Shown here: positions 42,929 through 53,678 of the stretch, in pieces | Position numbering within the stretch: the first letter of the stretch is position 1 | Layout: the number at the start of each line of letters is the position of its first letter | From: Brucella grignonensis | Lineage (GTDB): Bacteria; Pseudomonadota; Alphaproteobacteria; Rhizobiales; Rhizobiaceae | Length of the DNA: 64,000 bases | Assembly: GCF_002252505.1 (NCBI RefSeq) | Contig: NZ_NNRL01000158.1 | Span: 1 to 64,000, forward strand | Direction: 5' to 3' | Made by a program: the position numbers and the translations under genes | Notes under the pieces: model-generated | The model's database searches: none | What the model was told of the DNA's origin: nothing | Seen by the model: only the letters and a program-made list of their open reading frames with translations

Positions 42929-44281
42929 TCAGGCCGCTGCACTTTCCGAAGAAATCACACTGATAATATCGTTCACGACCTTTTCGACGAGAATGCGATC
43001 ATCCCCTTCCGCCATCACGCGGATAAGCGGCTCGGTTCCCGATGGACGAATGACAAGACGACCTTTAGCGCCAAGACGTTCAGTGGCTTCGTCAATCGCA
43101 CTCTTGACCTTCTTGTTCTCAAGCGGCTTGCCACCAGACGTGCGGACATTCTTGAGAAGCTGCGGCACGGGTTCGAACTTGCGACACAACTCGCTCAACG
43201 ACTTGTTTTCTTCCTGCGCAACCGCAAGTATCTGCAAAGCGGAAACCAGTCCGTCACCAGTCGTCGCAAAATCCGACAGAACAATATGCCCCGATTGTTC
43301 GCCGCCCACATTGAAGCCATGCTCACGCATATGCTCAACCACATAACGATCGCCGACTTTGGTGCGGGCAAGCGTCATATTGTGATCATGCAGGAAGCGT
43401 TCGAGACCGAGATTGGACATGATCGTCGCGACAATACCGCCGCCTTGCAGGCGGTCAGACCGAGCCCATGATTCGGCAATCACTGCCAGAAGCTGGTCGC
43501 CATCGATCACGGTTCCATTTTCATCAACGAGCAGAACGCGATCCGCATCACCATCAAGCGCTATGCCGACATCGGCCCGCACTTCATGCACCTTCTTCAT
43601 CAGGCCAATGGGATGAGTTGAACCACAATCCTCATTGATATTGATGCCGTTCGGCTCATCATTGATGGTGATGACTTCCGCACCAAGTTCCCATAGGGCC
43701 GCAGGCGCTACCTTGTAGCCCGCGCCATTGGCGCAATCGACAACGACGCGCAGACCGTTCAGATCGATATTGCGCGGAAGTGTGCGCTTCGCAAACTCGA
43801 TATAGCGATAAATATCGCCATCTACGCGCTTTGCCTTGCCCACTTCACCATGCGTCGCGAGATGGGCCGAGAGATCGCTATCGATCAAACTTTCGATCTG
43901 CAATTCAATCTCGTCAGAAAGCTTGAAGCCGTCAGGGCCAAAAAGCTTGATGCCATTGTCAAAGAACGGATTGTGCGAGGCGGAAATCATCACGCCGATA
44001 TCGGCACGCAATGAACGGCACAACATGGCAACAGCCGGTGTCGGAATTGGCCCGAGCAGAAAGACGTCCATGCCAGCTGCAGTAAAGCCTGCCACCAGTG
44101 CGTTTTCCAGCATGTAGCCAGAACGGCGCGTATCCTTGCCGATCACAACCCGCGAGGCCTGGCCTTTGCGGCGGAAAATATGCCCAACTGCCATACCAAC
44201 TTTCATGGCAATATCAGGCGTCATCGGAAAGCTGTTTGCCTTGCCGCGAATGCCGTCTGTTCCAAAATATTTACGCGTCAT
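42929..44281 (-). CDS. glmM: Phosphoglucosamine mutase
   Basis: A 450-residue alpha-D-phosphohexomutase that interconverts glucosamine 6- and 1-phosphate for UDP-GlcNAc, hence peptidoglycan and LPS. It begins [14 protein letters not shown]. The phosphoserine loop is [17 protein letters not shown], metal ligands are in [14 protein letters not shown], and the phosphate-binding loop is [23 protein letters not shown] precedes the ATG at 44281. It is downstream of ftsH, the common order. Confidence 0.95.
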   Translation of the reverse strand: MTRKYFGTDGIRGKANSFPMTPDIAMKVGMAVGHIFRRKGQASRVVIGKDTRRSGYMLENALVAGFTAAGMDVFLLGPIPTPAVAMLCRSLRADIGVMISASHNPFFDNGIKLFGPDGFKLSDEIELQIESLIDSDLSAHLATHGEVGKAKRVDGDIYRYIEFAKRTLPRNIDLNGLRVVVDCANGAGYKVAPAALWELGAEVITINDEPNGININEDCGSTHPIGLMKKVHEVRADVGIALDGDADRVLLVDENGTVIDGDQLLAVIAESWARSDRLQGGGIVATIMSNLGLERFLHDHNMTLARTKVGDRYVVEHMREHGFNVGGEQSGHIVLSDFATTGDGLVSALQILAVAQEENKSLSELCRKFEPVPQLLKNVRTSGGKPLENKKVKSAIDEATERLGAKGRLVIRPSGTEPLIRVMAEGDDRILVEKVVNDIISVISSESAAA

Positions 44282-44540
44282 ATTTTTAGCCTTGCGTTGC
44301 GCCTTAGAGCCGTCTCGAAGCAATCAAATATCAGTCGCTGTTAAACCAGTGAGACAGCAATGGCAGCCGAACCTTTTAGTCCGGCAATAGATCGTCTGCG
44401 TTATTAGCGCAAAACCACCCGTCATTGCAATTTCACCTTTCGGGGAGCCAGATCGCATCAAAGCCTCATGCCCACATTGTGCGTATGATGCGCCGAAATC
44501 CTTAACCGAGCCTTGTTATGGATTTATACCCACAGAAGAG
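44282..44540. other. Gap between ftsH terminator and glmM
   Basis: This stretch should hold a separate glmM promoter, because a terminator follows ftsH. I see no gene or repeat module in it. Confidence 0.4.
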
Positions 44541-44570
44541 AAAAGCCGGGCAAATTGCCCGGCTTTCAAA
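44541..44570 (-). terminator. Terminator of ftsH
   Basis: AAAGCCGGGC-AATTT-GCCCGGCTTTTC on the minus strand forms a ten-pair stem followed by TTTTCTCTTC, about 20 bases after the ftsH stop codon. Confidence 0.8.
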
Positions 44571-44588
44571 ATCTGCAACAGATGATGC

Positions 44589-46523
44589 TTATTGCGGCTG
44601 CGGGTTAGGCTCTATGCCAGGCTCGTTGCCCGGCTCATCACCCTTGCGCTTGCGCGCGCTGCCAGCTTTCGGCACACCCGAACCACGAGACGGCGTATCA
44701 CTGCCCTGATCGCGCGATGGCTTGTTGCCTGCGATCAGTTCCTTGATTTCATCACCGCTCAGCGTTTCATATTCCAGAAGGCCTTCAGCGATGGCAATCC
44801 AGTCTTCGCGCTTTTCCGTCAAGATACGGGTCGCATCAGCATAGGCTTCGTCGATCAGGCGACGCACTTCAGCGTCAATGATCTGTGCAGTTTCTTCCGA
44901 AACATTCTGCGTGCGCGAAACCGAATGACCAAGGAAGACTTCTTCCTGGTTGTCGCCATAAGCCACGCGGCCGAGCTTGTCGGAATAACCCCACTGGGTA
45001 ACCATCGAACGAGCGAGCTTGGTAGCCTGCTGAATATCGGAGGAAGCACCAGAGGTGATGTTTTCTTTGCCGAATTTCAGCTCTTCAGCCACACGACCAC
45101 CCATCATGATCGCCAGACGAGACACCATCCACGTATAAGTCGCGGAATAACGATCGCCCTCTGGCAACTGCATCACCATGCCAAGCGCACGACCACGCGG
45201 AATAATGGTTGCCTTATGGACTGGATCAGCCTTTGGAACATGGATCGCAACAACCGCATGACCCGCTTCGTGATAAGCCGTATTGGCCTTTTCTTCCGGC
45301 GTCATGGCGGAGCGGCGTTCCGCACCCATCATGATCTTGTCCTTGGCGTCTTCGAATTCCTGCATGGTGACGAGACGTTTGTTACGACGTGCGGCCATCA
45401 AAGCAGATTCGTTCACGAGATTGGCAAGATCAGCACCGGAGAAGCCCGGCGTACCGCGTGCAATCACCTTAAGATCGACATTGGGTGCAAGCGGAACATT
45501 GCGCACATGCACTTTCAGGATCTGCTCACGACCAACGATATCCGGGTTCGGAACCACGACCTGACGGTCGAAACGGCCCGGACGAAGAAGCGCTGGGTCA
45601 AGAACGTCGGGACGGTTGGTAGCAGCAATCAGAATGATTGATTCGTTTGCTTCAAAACCATCCATTTCGACCAGAAGCTGGTTCAGCGTCTGTTCGCGTT
45701 CGTCGTTGCCGCCGCCAAGACCGGCACCACGGTGGCGACCGACAGCATCGATTTCGTCGATGAAGATGATGCAAGGTGCATTCTTCTTGGCCTGTTCGAA
45801 CATGTCACGGACGCGGCTTGCACCAACACCGACAAACATTTCAACAAAGTCAGAACCGGAAATCGTGAAGAACGGCACATTGGCTTCGCCTGCAACGGAA
45901 CGCGCAAGAAGCGTCTTACCGGTTCCGGGAGGTCCAACGAGCAGAACGCCGCGTGGAATCTTACCGCCCAGACGCTGGAACTTCTGCGGATCACGCAGGA
46001 ATTCTACGATTTCTTCCAGATCCTGCTTGGCTTCTTCAACACCTGCTACGTCCTGAAAGGTCACACGGCCATGCGCTTCCGTCAGAAGCTTGGCCTTGGA
46101 CTTGCCAAAGCCCATCGCACCGCGCGAACCGCCTTGCATCTGGCGCATGAAGAAAATCCACACGCCCAGAATAAGGATCATCGGCAGCCAGGACAGAAGG
46201 ATACCCAAGAGCGAGCTGGAACCGTCGCTTTCAGGACGGGCAGTGATGGCCACGCCCTTTTCCTCAAGACGGGAAACCAGTCCGGTATCACCCGGTGAAT
46301 AGGTCTGGAATGTCGAGCCGTTATCGGCAAACGTACCGCTGATCCGCTCACCAGTAATTGTTACCGACTTTACGCGCCCGTTGGAAACGTCGTCGATAAA
46401 CTGGGAATAGGAAACTTCACGGGAATTGGTGCGCTGGCCAGGACTCTGGAACAGGTTGAACAGCGCGATCAAGAGCAGAGCAATGATCGCCCAAAGGGCG
46501 AAGTTGCGATAGTTCGGATTCAT
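44589..46523 (-). CDS. ftsH: ATP-dependent zinc metalloprotease FtsH
   Basis: A 644-residue inner-membrane AAA protease that degrades damaged membrane proteins and short-lived regulators. Two N-terminal helices (about residues 5-25 and 105-125) flank a periplasmic domain. Then come the AAA module (Walker A GPPGTGKT, Walker [19 protein letters not shown] with [17 protein letters not shown]) and the zinc site HEAGH. The start [10 protein letters not shown] is the usual one; nine extra codons upstream were rejected. The C-terminal tail is Pro/Gly/Lys-rich. Confidence 0.96.
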   Translation of the reverse strand: MNPNYRNFALWAIIALLLIALFNLFQSPGQRTNSREVSYSQFIDDVSNGRVKSVTITGERISGTFADNGSTFQTYSPGDTGLVSRLEEKGVAITARPESDGSSSLLGILLSWLPMILILGVWIFFMRQMQGGSRGAMGFGKSKAKLLTEAHGRVTFQDVAGVEEAKQDLEEIVEFLRDPQKFQRLGGKIPRGVLLVGPPGTGKTLLARSVAGEANVPFFTISGSDFVEMFVGVGASRVRDMFEQAKKNAPCIIFIDEIDAVGRHRGAGLGGGNDEREQTLNQLLVEMDGFEANESIILIAATNRPDVLDPALLRPGRFDRQVVVPNPDIVGREQILKVHVRNVPLAPNVDLKVIARGTPGFSGADLANLVNESALMAARRNKRLVTMQEFEDAKDKIMMGAERRSAMTPEEKANTAYHEAGHAVVAIHVPKADPVHKATIIPRGRALGMVMQLPEGDRYSATYTWMVSRLAIMMGGRVAEELKFGKENITSGASSDIQQATKLARSMVTQWGYSDKLGRVAYGDNQEEVFLGHSVSRTQNVSEETAQIIDAEVRRLIDEAYADATRILTEKREDWIAIAEGLLEYETLSGDEIKELIAGNKPSRDQGSDTPSRGSGVPKAGSARKRKGDEPGNEPGIEPNPQPQ

Positions 46524-46639
46524 AACGGGTCCAATCGATACCACGGCCATCCCGCGAGAACGGGACGATGTTTCGACTTAACATAGGATCGAAGGAAGGC
46601 CTTGCCAAGGCGCGAGAGCCGCCTCGTCTTCGATTCTTG

Positions 46640-47995
46640 TCATTCTGGTTTATAAAAATTAGGACATTCACGGCCAAACCGCTTTTCAACGGCATTTGCC
46701 AGCCCAAAATCGTAACCCGGCAACACATGATCGAAGATCGCGAAATGCCGTTCGACACTGATTCCTGCGGGCAGTTTCTGCCCATCCATTGCAGGAAGCT
46801 GCGAGAGTGTGCCGTCTTCATATAAGGCCGGGAGTACCAGCAAGGCTTCCCTTTGGATCGAATCAATCTCCCGCCCAGTGCTCGTTATAAAATCGATGAG
46901 TTCCTGCCGTTCAGGAGCGCCGACATCAAATGAATGGCCCCCTTCATTGGTGAACCGATAACGTCCGTCCCAAATGATCTGCGGACCGGGATCAAGCCGC
47001 ATGACGGGAAGGTTGCGCCGCTCACGCCTGAAGCGATGTGGTTGCCCCTTCTTGCCCATTTCAACCAGCGCTCCGAAAACCGTCATCCGATCGTTTTTTT
47101 CCTGCCCGGATAAAACTCTCTCGATGCGGGATCGTTCAGCATCACCGGGTAGAAAGCGCCGTCCCCCGGCAATGGAGGCAAGCAGACCTGACAACAGCCG
47201 CCGCACATTTTCCGGCAAGGCCGCATAGATGCTGGCATCAACAGTGATCGTGCCAAGCGGGCTCATAGTCACGCAATCAGGACTAGCCAGTACCGCAATC
47301 AGAGCTGCATTATCGCGTTTGCGCGCAGCGCTTGCGAGCGCGATCTGTGCGAGCACCACATCAGGATCAGCCTCAGCAGCAGATGTCAGCCGCACACGCG
47401 GGCGTTCGTAATTCGTGTTTATGTTGCTCGGATCATCGATCCACACGACATTTCGCCTTATCAACTCCTGACGCAACGCCCCTCGCTGCTCGTTGAGCAA
47501 CGGTCTGATCAGCTCGACAGAATTTTCCAGCCATGAGCGCGAAGCCATTGCCGCAAGTCCACGCGCTTCTGAATTGGAACTGCGTTCTCTCCGCATCAGA
47601 AATGTTTCGATCTGATCGTCGCGTGTATGTCCGGTGGCAATAAAATCTGCGCCTGCCTCTTGCGCGGCCTGCACCAAAAGTCGGTAGCGCGCAGAGCGGG
47701 CAGCAGCAGCGACACCGCTTTTGGGCTTCGGATCATCCCAAGCCAGGACACGATGAGCAATGCCATGCGCATTGCAAATACGCCCCACATATTCGGCCTC
47801 GTTGGCCGATTCGTCGCGCAAACGATGATCGATAGTAACTGCGGTCAGCGACGGCGGACTATCCAGCGTCGTGAGATACTCTTTCAAAAGGAACAAAAGC
47901 GCCAGTGAATCGCTCCCGCCTGAAACGGCAGCCACAATTCCTTTGGCATTCTCAAGTCCGAAAGGTTTAAAAATTTCGGTCGGGGAAAGCCCCAC
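46640..47995 (-). CDS. tilS: tRNA(Ile)-lysidine synthetase
   Basis: A 451-residue enzyme that changes the wobble C of tRNA-Ile(CAU) to lysidine, so that it reads AUA. The N-terminal PP-loop is [14 protein letters not shown], followed by [20 protein letters not shown] and GLAAMA. The rest is the TilS substrate region. GGAG precedes the GTG start by seven bases. It lies between ybgF and ftsH, the order seen across Rhizobiales. Confidence 0.92.
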   Translation of the reverse strand: MGLSPTEIFKPFGLENAKGIVAAVSGGSDSLALLFLLKEYLTTLDSPPSLTAVTIDHRLRDESANEAEYVGRICNAHGIAHRVLAWDDPKPKSGVAAAARSARYRLLVQAAQEAGADFIATGHTRDDQIETFLMRRERSSNSEARGLAAMASRSWLENSVELIRPLLNEQRGALRQELIRRNVVWIDDPSNINTNYERPRVRLTSAAEADPDVVLAQIALASAARKRDNAALIAVLASPDCVTMSPLGTITVDASIYAALPENVRRLLSGLLASIAGGRRFLPGDAERSRIERVLSGQEKNDRMTVFGALVEMGKKGQPHRFRRERRNLPVMRLDPGPQIIWDGRYRFTNEGGHSFDVGAPERQELIDFITSTGREIDSIQREALLVLPALYEDGTLSQLPAMDGQKLPAGISVERHFAIFDHVLPGYDFGLANAVEKRFGRECPNFYKPE

Positions 47996-48010
47996 AAATG
48001 ATCTCCGCGG

Positions 48011-49474
48011 TCAGCATTTAATACGCGCGCGCTCATCCGTTACCCGCTTCAAAACGGCAGGCGCCGCATTGGGATAGCGGTCAGGAATCTGCTTGAAAGT
48101 CGCGCAAGCAACGTCATGGTTGTCCATTTTTTCAAGCGTCATGCCGAGCTTGAACATATTCTCCGGCGCACGCTTTGAATCCGGGTAATCGCGCTGCGTG
48201 TCGATGAAAACAGTTGCGGCCTCAGGGTAGCGCGACTGACCATAAAGCGATTCACCCAGCCAGTAACGTGCTTCCGCCGTTGTGGGATCGGCTGGATAGC
48301 GCTTGATATGCTCACGGAAACCAGTCTCCGCAGCCTTATAGTCACCGGACATCAGATACTGATAAGCAGCCTGATACAGCGAGTTTGGATTGTCGTCGGT
48401 CGGAAGAGACGCAACCGATTCACCAGCGGGAAGTGCGCCACCTTGTTCTACCGGGTGTGGCTCAACATTCATCGTTTCGCCGATTACATTGCCATTGTTG
48501 TCAAACCGGATGGAGCCAAGCGTTCTCGGCGGCTCCCCACGCTGAGGGCCGCCCTGTTGAGCGGAGCCCGAACCAATAGCAATGGAATCGGCGCCCGATG
48601 AATCACTGGCCGCCGTTTGAGAAGAGGAACCGAAATTACCGTCTTGCGCAGTGCTTCCAGAAACCCCGTTATCGGGGTTTCCAGCGGGAGCAGCACTTGC
48701 CAGCGATGTGTTGTTGCCATCATTTGGTGTGCTGCCAGCATCTGCACGATCGCCATTTTCCAATGCCTGGAAACGGCGTTCGTTTTCTTCCTGCATTTTC
48801 TGCATCTGGTCCTGCAGTTCGAGGACCTGGAAGTTCATGGCTTCAGCGCGGGCACCGAGTGTGTCTGCAATTGCAGCAGGGTTTGCAATGCCTTGTGTAC
48901 AAAGATCGCTTCCCGGTGGCGGTGTGACAGGCGCGTTCTGGCCCGCACTTGCCTGCGCTGCAGCTCCGCCACCTTTCTTCTTTTCCAGCTCCTCAAAGCG
49001 GAATTCATTATCGTCCTGCGTCTTCTGCAACTGCTCGTTCGTGAACGCAATTTGCGCATCGACATCCTCGACCTTACCGGTGAGGTTGCGGATCAACTCC
49101 TGCTGCAAGCCCGGGCTCTGATATCCGCCCTGCCCGCCCGTGCCGCCGCTATCGCGCATGGCATCATCAAGTATCGCGGTCGAGCCGATGCTGACATGGT
49201 TCTGTGCGCCGCCCCGACCCTTTTCCAGTGCCTGGAAGCGGGTTTCGTTATCGCGCTGGATCTTTAGCATCTTATCGCGGAGTTGCAGGATGCGAGCATA
49301 GGACTGCGCATTCTGATGCGCGAGATTGCAAATCTGCTGCGAAAACTGCCCGCCGCCGGGATCACCCGCCTGCGCCAGCTGGATTTGCCCCTGCTGCGAA
49401 GAAACAGATGCTGCCAGAACCGGAGCACTTGCCAAAAGCGGCAGCATGGCAATTGCCAGCGTCACTTTTCTCAT
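48011..49474 (-). CDS. ybgF: Tol-Pal system protein YbgF/CpoB
   Basis: A 487-residue periplasmic protein, longer than the E. coli one. The start MRKVTLAIAMLPLLASAPV has GAGGA upstream and begins a signal peptide. Three similar short coiled-coil segments (RDKMLKIQRDNETRFQALEK, and two related stretches ending in ENERRFQALENGD and DDNEFRFEELEKK) alternate with Gly/Asn/Ser-rich linkers. The C-terminal third holds TPR repeats (YQAAYQYLMSGDYKAAETGF). CpoB links the Tol system to peptidoglycan synthesis at division. The triple coiled-coil repeat is notable. Confidence 0.88.
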   Translation of the reverse strand: MRKVTLAIAMLPLLASAPVLAASVSSQQGQIQLAQAGDPGGGQFSQQICNLAHQNAQSYARILQLRDKMLKIQRDNETRFQALEKGRGGAQNHVSIGSTAILDDAMRDSGGTGGQGGYQSPGLQQELIRNLTGKVEDVDAQIAFTNEQLQKTQDDNEFRFEELEKKKGGGAAAQASAGQNAPVTPPPGSDLCTQGIANPAAIADTLGARAEAMNFQVLELQDQMQKMQEENERRFQALENGDRADAGSTPNDGNNTSLASAAPAGNPDNGVSGSTAQDGNFGSSSQTAASDSSGADSIAIGSGSAQQGGPQRGEPPRTLGSIRFDNNGNVIGETMNVEPHPVEQGGALPAGESVASLPTDDNPNSLYQAAYQYLMSGDYKAAETGFREHIKRYPADPTTAEARYWLGESLYGQSRYPEAATVFIDTQRDYPDSKRAPENMFKLGMTLEKMDNHDVACATFKQIPDRYPNAAPAVLKRVTDERARIKC

Positions 49475-49712
49475 TGGTTTCCTCATTCCTTTTTGCCCCT
49501 ATCGCTCATGAACCCTAAAATCTTGGACCGCGATAATCATGGATATGTGCAGGATGATCAGGCACCGTGCCTGAATATTATCTGAACACCCAATTTCTCA
49601 CGGCTCTTCTCAGCTTTTAGAGAAAATCCATAAAAAGCAAAGATGCTTTCCCTATGACACTGGTGACTTCGGCCAAAATTTGTCGAAACCACCAATAGTC
49701 GGGATCTGAAGC

Positions 49713-49741
49713 AAAAAAAGCGGCCCAAAGGCCGCTTTTTC
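49713..49741 (-). terminator. Terminator of pal
   Basis: AAAAAGCGGCC-TTTG-GGCCGCTTTTTTT on the minus strand, about 30 bases after the pal stop codon. It separates tol-pal from ybgF-tilS-ftsH, which then needs its own promoter in 49475-49712. Confidence 0.9.
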
Positions 49742-49770
49742 CGGATTAGGTTCAGACTATTTGCTGAAAC

Positions 49771-50277
49771 TTAGCTGCCAGCACCGTTGAGAACGGTAAC
49801 AGCGCGGCGGTTCTGAGACCAGCAAGAGTCGCTGTCGCAAACGGCGATTGGACGTTCGTTACCGTAGGAAACGGTACGCATACGGCTGGTTGGAACACCG
49901 CGAGCTGCAAGGAAGTCGCGGGTTGCAGCTGCACGGCGCTGACCGAGTGCAAGGTTGTACTCACGCGTACCGCGTTCATCAGCATGGCCTTCGACGGTAA
50001 TCGAGTACTGCGGATAACGCTGCAGCCACTGGGCCTGCTTCGACAAGGTCTGCTGCGCATCAGCGCGGATCAGCGAAGAATCGAGATCGAACAGAATACG
50101 GTCGCCGACATTCACGGTGAAATCCTGCGAAGAGCCGGGCGTTGCAGCGCCACCAGCCAAGCCAAGATCACCGGCATTGTTCGGAAGGTTCTTCTTGGAC
50201 GCACAACCGGCAACGGCAAGCGTCATGAAAAGGGCAATAGCGATAGGGCTACGTGCAATCGACTGGAAACGGCGCAT
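49771..50277 (-). CDS. pal: Peptidoglycan-associated lipoprotein Pal
   Basis: A 168-residue outer-membrane lipoprotein. The lipobox LAVAGC at about residues 19-24 gives the acylated cysteine. The OmpA-like domain at about 60-165 binds peptidoglycan (GHADERGTREYNLALGQRRA, then TVSYGNERP). AAGGAG lies upstream of the ATG at 50277. Pal links the outer membrane to the wall and is pulled to the septum by TolA/TolB. It corresponds to the Omp16 antigen of Brucella. Confidence 0.94.
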   Translation of the reverse strand: MRRFQSIARSPIAIALFMTLAVAGCASKKNLPNNAGDLGLAGGAATPGSSQDFTVNVGDRILFDLDSSLIRADAQQTLSKQAQWLQRYPQYSITVEGHADERGTREYNLALGQRRAAATRDFLAARGVPTSRMRTVSYGNERPIAVCDSDSCWSQNRRAVTVLNGAGS

Positions 50278-50482
50278 GGGCCGGAGCTCCTTAAGATTTG
50301 ATGTTCCTGCGTAACCAACCAATAATCATATTTAGGTTAAGGCAGGCTCAAGAAGTATGGTTAACAATTTCTTTCGGCCAAATGCAAACCGGTTTTTCCC
50401 GGCAGCAATTCTGTTTTTAGCCAGTGATGGCTAAATGCGGCAGAAACACGGCCCGCAGACCCGGATTGTGGCAATTTTCCAT

Positions 50483-50515
50483 AAAAAAAGGCGCGAAACC
50501 TGTGTTTCGCGCCTT
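50483..50515 (-). terminator. Terminator of tolB
   Basis: GGCGCGAAA-CACAGG-TTTCGCGCC followed by TTTTTTTAT on the minus strand, about 30 bases after the tolB stop codon. It suggests that pal has its own promoter or depends on readthrough. Confidence 0.88.
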
Positions 50516-50541
50516 CAAACTTCTTAACTCCGATCGACAGA

Positions 50542-51873
50542 CTACTCGAGCAGCGGCGACCAGGCCGGATCGGAACCGAAATTCGGGGTCTGGATCTGGC
50601 GTTCATTGCGACCAGTCAAATCAATCGTAAAGAGCTTTGGACCACCAGCACCCGCCGCTTTGCGGAAGAACATCAGGACGCGGCCGTTGGGAGCCCAGGT
50701 TGGACCTTCATTATGGAAGCCCGAAGTCAACAGACGTTCGCCCGAACCGTCGGTCTTCATAACGCCGATGGAAAACTGTCCCTGTGACTGCTTGGTGAAG
50801 GCGATCAAATCACCGCGCGGCGACCAGACCGGGGTCGAGTAGCTGCCGTCACCTGCCGAGATACGGCGCGGATTGGAGCCGTCAGCCCCCATGACATAGA
50901 GCTGTGGACGTCCGCCACGGTCAGATGAGAAGACGATCTGTGAACCGTCAGGCGAATAGGATGCGCTGGTGTCAATCGCCTGGCTGCTGGTGAGACGCGT
51001 TGTGGTACGGTTACGCAAATCCATTGTGTAGATGTTCGCACTGCCGTCATCCTGCAGAAGGCTCATAACAACCTTCTGACCGTCAGGCGAAAAGCGCGGT
51101 GCAATCGACATGCCTGGGAAGTTACCGACAAGTTCACGCTGACCTGTTTCAAGCTGCAGCAGATAAACACGTGGCTGACCACCAGCAAACGACATGTAAG
51201 TCACTTCCTGACGATTGGGCGAGAAGCGTGGCGTCAGCGCCATATCGCGACCATCGGACAAAAAGCGCACATTGGCACCGTCCTGATCCATGATGGCCAA
51301 ACGCTTTACGCGCTTCTGCGCTGGACCGGATTCATCAACGAAAACAATACGTGTATCGAAGTAGCCCTTTTCACCGGTCAGGCGTTCATAGATGGCGTCC
51401 GCGATGATGTGAGCGACACGACGCCAGTTATCAGGCGTTGTGAAGAACTGCTGACCAATCAGCTGCTGACCACCAAACGTATCCCAGAGACGGAACTCAG
51501 CCTTGAGCCTGCCATCCGGCTGCTTGGTGATACGGCCCGTCACCAGTGCCTGTGCATTGATGACTTTCCAATCTTCAAAACGCGGCGTTGCGTCCGGGTT
51601 GGAAATTTTCTCGATAAATGCATTCTTGTTGATCGGTGCGAAAAGGCCCGAACGCTCAAGATCTGCTGCAATGACCGATGTGATATTTGCACCGAGCTGA
51701 TCGCCCGAAAGGAAGTCGGTGATCGCTATCGGTAATGGCTCTACCACACCCTTGTTGATGTTGATTTCCACCACCGCGCGAGCAGGCATGGTCGCCACAA
51801 GGCTTGCAGCAATCATACAGGCGAAAGCCGAAAAAACTGTCCGGATCTTTGTTTTCATGATGCCGATTTTCAT
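50542..51873 (-). CDS. tolB: Tol-Pal system protein TolB
   Basis: A 443-residue periplasmic protein. A signal peptide ends about residue 33 (VATMPARA). The N-terminal TolB domain (about 40-165) binds TolA. The six-bladed beta-propeller (about 180-440) binds Pal, with blade motifs [32 protein letters not shown] and [10 protein letters not shown]. The ATG at 51873 has GAGGTCC upstream; a start five codons later is possible. It lies after a repeat-filled gap from tolA. Confidence 0.94.
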   Translation of the reverse strand: MKIGIMKTKIRTVFSAFACMIAASLVATMPARAVVEININKGVVEPLPIAITDFLSGDQLGANITSVIAADLERSGLFAPINKNAFIEKISNPDATPRFEDWKVINAQALVTGRITKQPDGRLKAEFRLWDTFGGQQLIGQQFFTTPDNWRRVAHIIADAIYERLTGEKGYFDTRIVFVDESGPAQKRVKRLAIMDQDGANVRFLSDGRDMALTPRFSPNRQEVTYMSFAGGQPRVYLLQLETGQRELVGNFPGMSIAPRFSPDGQKVVMSLLQDDGSANIYTMDLRNRTTTRLTSSQAIDTSASYSPDGSQIVFSSDRGGRPQLYVMGADGSNPRRISAGDGSYSTPVWSPRGDLIAFTKQSQGQFSIGVMKTDGSGERLLTSGFHNEGPTWAPNGRVLMFFRKAAGAGGPKLFTIDLTGRNERQIQTPNFGSDPAWSPLLE

Positions 51874-51895
51874 GTCTTCAGGGACCTCTTTTGTC

Positions 51896-51977
51896 CTTAG
51901 AGCGCCGTGCGCCCTATTGGGCGCACAAAGGTCGCGCTAACAGTTTAGATTTGCTGCATAATTCCTAAGGACTTATG
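51896..51977. repeat. Mosaic repeat, module D, between tolA and tolB
   Basis: TTAGAGCGCC is followed by a perfect hairpin GTGCGCCC-TATT-GGGCGCAC (51907-51926), then GCGCTAAC and a second small inverted repeat GCATAATTCC...GGACTTATGC (51956-51977). It lies directly upstream of the tolB ribosome binding site within the tol transcript. Confidence 0.8.
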
Positions 51978-52036
51978 CAGAGGCCTTCTTGAGGAGCCTC
52001 ATTCAGGCATTCGTTAGGAGTGACCAGTCAAGCTGA

Positions 52037-53107
52037 TCAGAACATTTCGCTCGGGTCGAAGTTGACGATCACTTCCGACCATGAATCATATTTGTCTGCG
52101 GGCAGATTGTATGGTGCACAACGCGCCACAGCGCGCTTGGCGCTTTCAGCCGCGGCACGACCCACACCGTCACCACCTCCGCCAGATGTCACTTCAGGAA
52201 TACCCTGAATTGAGCCATCCTGATTAAGATGCATCTTCACCGTCACGACAAGCCCAGGCGCATCCGCAACGCCCGCAGGTACGTTCCAGCACTTGGAAAT
52301 TGCGCCACGAAGAGCATCCATTTCGCTCTGGCTCAGCTTGGAACCGCCAGTATTCTTCTTGCCACCCAGCGATGCCTGATCGGTCGAACGCTTTGCGCCG
52401 CCGCCGGACGCCTTCTGCTTGTTCAGAAGAGCTGCCACCTCGTCGGCAATCGCATCATTCTTTGACTGCGACGTCTGAGAAGCGGTTTGAGACTTCTTCT
52501 GATCTTCCGTTGGCTTGCGATCCGGCGTCTTGGCGGTCTGCGCCTGTGGCGGCTTTGGCTTTGCCTGTGGTGCTGGAACATTATCCGGTAGTTTCGGCGC
52601 AGTCTGGTCTGGCGTTTCGGCCTGCTTCTGGATTGCTTCCGCTACCGGATCAGGCTTCACGTCCTGCTTTTCTTCAGGCTTTGTCTGCACTTCAGTCGCA
52701 GGCACCGGCGTTGGCTTGTCCTGTGGCTTAGGTTCAGGCTTTGGATCAGGCTTCGGTTCCGGCTTTTTAACCGGCTCTGGCTGTGCTTTGGGTTCCTCAG
52801 CCGCTTCAATCGGCTTGGCCTTGTTTTCAGGCCGTGGCGGTGTTTGGGTATCGACTTCCTGATCGCCCACATTCTGGGCATCAGGCACGGTCTGCGGCTT
52901 TTTCGTCGGAACAGGCGCCGACTTTTCCTTCATCGGCGCGGTCTTATCGCCCTGCTGGATCTGGGTAATCGATTCGATCGGCACGATGTCGACCGGAAAC
53001 GACTCCGAATCCTGCACGTCGAATGCCTTCGGCGAGGAAAAGGAGAAGAGCCCCAACGCGATAACGATGGTATGGAGCGCTACAGAAGATGTCAGGCCAG
53101 CCTTCAT
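52037..53107 (-). CDS. tolA: Tol-Pal system protein TolA
   Basis: A 356-residue inner-membrane protein. One N-terminal helix (about 8-25, SVALHTIVIALGLFSFS) is followed by a long Pro/Lys/Glu/Gln-rich periplasmic spacer (about 60-230) and a C-terminal domain at about 265-356 (ISKCWNVPAGVADAPGLVVT). Like TonB it transmits energy from TolQR to the outer membrane. It lies seven bases after tolR. The spacer makes spurious frames on the opposite strand. Confidence 0.92.
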   Translation of the reverse strand: MKAGLTSSVALHTIVIALGLFSFSSPKAFDVQDSESFPVDIVPIESITQIQQGDKTAPMKEKSAPVPTKKPQTVPDAQNVGDQEVDTQTPPRPENKAKPIEAAEEPKAQPEPVKKPEPKPDPKPEPKPQDKPTPVPATEVQTKPEEKQDVKPDPVAEAIQKQAETPDQTAPKLPDNVPAPQAKPKPPQAQTAKTPDRKPTEDQKKSQTASQTSQSKNDAIADEVAALLNKQKASGGGAKRSTDQASLGGKKNTGGSKLSQSEMDALRGAISKCWNVPAGVADAPGLVVTVKMHLNQDGSIQGIPEVTSGGGGDGVGRAAAESAKRAVARCAPYNLPADKYDSWSEVIVNFDPSEMF

Positions 53108-53114
53108 GATGGCG

Positions 53115-53567
53115 TCAGCTATCCTGCTCCTGGAGTGTCACAAGGCCGATATTCTTGAAACCGGCGGCGGAAATGCGAGCCATGACCTTCATGACAGTGC
53201 CATAATCGGCAGCCTTGTCACCGCGCACGAAAATGCGCTCTTCATAACCGGTCTTGGCAATCGCCTGAAGTTTGGCAACAACTTCATCAAGCGGAATTTC
53301 TGTTTCCTGCAGATAGATCTGGCCTTCGCTGTTCACCGATACAGTGATCGGCTGCGTGTCAGCATTCATGGCTTTCGCCTGCGTATCCGGCAGATCGATA
53401 GGCACGCCGACGGTCAAAAGCGGAGCAGAGACCATGAAGATGATAAGCAGCACCAGCATCACGTCCACGAAGGGCGTAACGTTGATTTCACTCATCAATG
53501 CCTTCTTGCGACCACGCCTGCGGCGTCCGCCTGACTGCATTCCCTGATTTCCAACCGACATGCCCAT
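53115..53567 (-). CDS. tolR: Tol-Pal system protein TolR
   Basis: A 150-residue inner-membrane protein of the ExbD/TolR family. One helix holds the proton-path aspartate ([20 protein letters not shown], about residues 28-47), and the periplasmic domain ends [16 protein letters not shown]. It sits between tolQ and tolA, which distinguishes it from the ExbD at 20 kb. Confidence 0.94.
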   Translation of the reverse strand: MGMSVGNQGMQSGGRRRRGRKKALMSEINVTPFVDVMLVLLIIFMVSAPLLTVGVPIDLPDTQAKAMNADTQPITVSVNSEGQIYLQETEIPLDEVVAKLQAIAKTGYEERIFVRGDKAADYGTVMKVMARISAAGFKNIGLVTLQEQDS

Positions 53568-53599
53568 TTCAATATTCCCGAAGGCTCGATTTAACTTTG

Positions 53600-53678
53600 A
53601 TGCTGGAACGCTCTATTTTTTGTTTTCACGCATGTCGTTATCGGAAAACCGGTTCCCACTTTTCCGCGACATGCTTTA
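53600..53678. repeat. Rhizobial-type repeat filling the tolQ-tolR gap
   Basis: On the minus strand TAAAGCATGTCGCGGAAAAG, a turn, then CCGGTTTTCC and GATAACGACATGCG form an imperfect palindrome. Its first bases, TAA, are the tolQ stop codon. The AAAAGTG...CGGTTTT core is shared with modules A and C. The element occupies most of the 108-base gap to tolR. Confidence 0.75.

Noticed and set aside
52300..52862. Long plus-strand frames opposite tolA
   Set aside because: They mirror the low-complexity TolA spacer and have no start signals or known domains.
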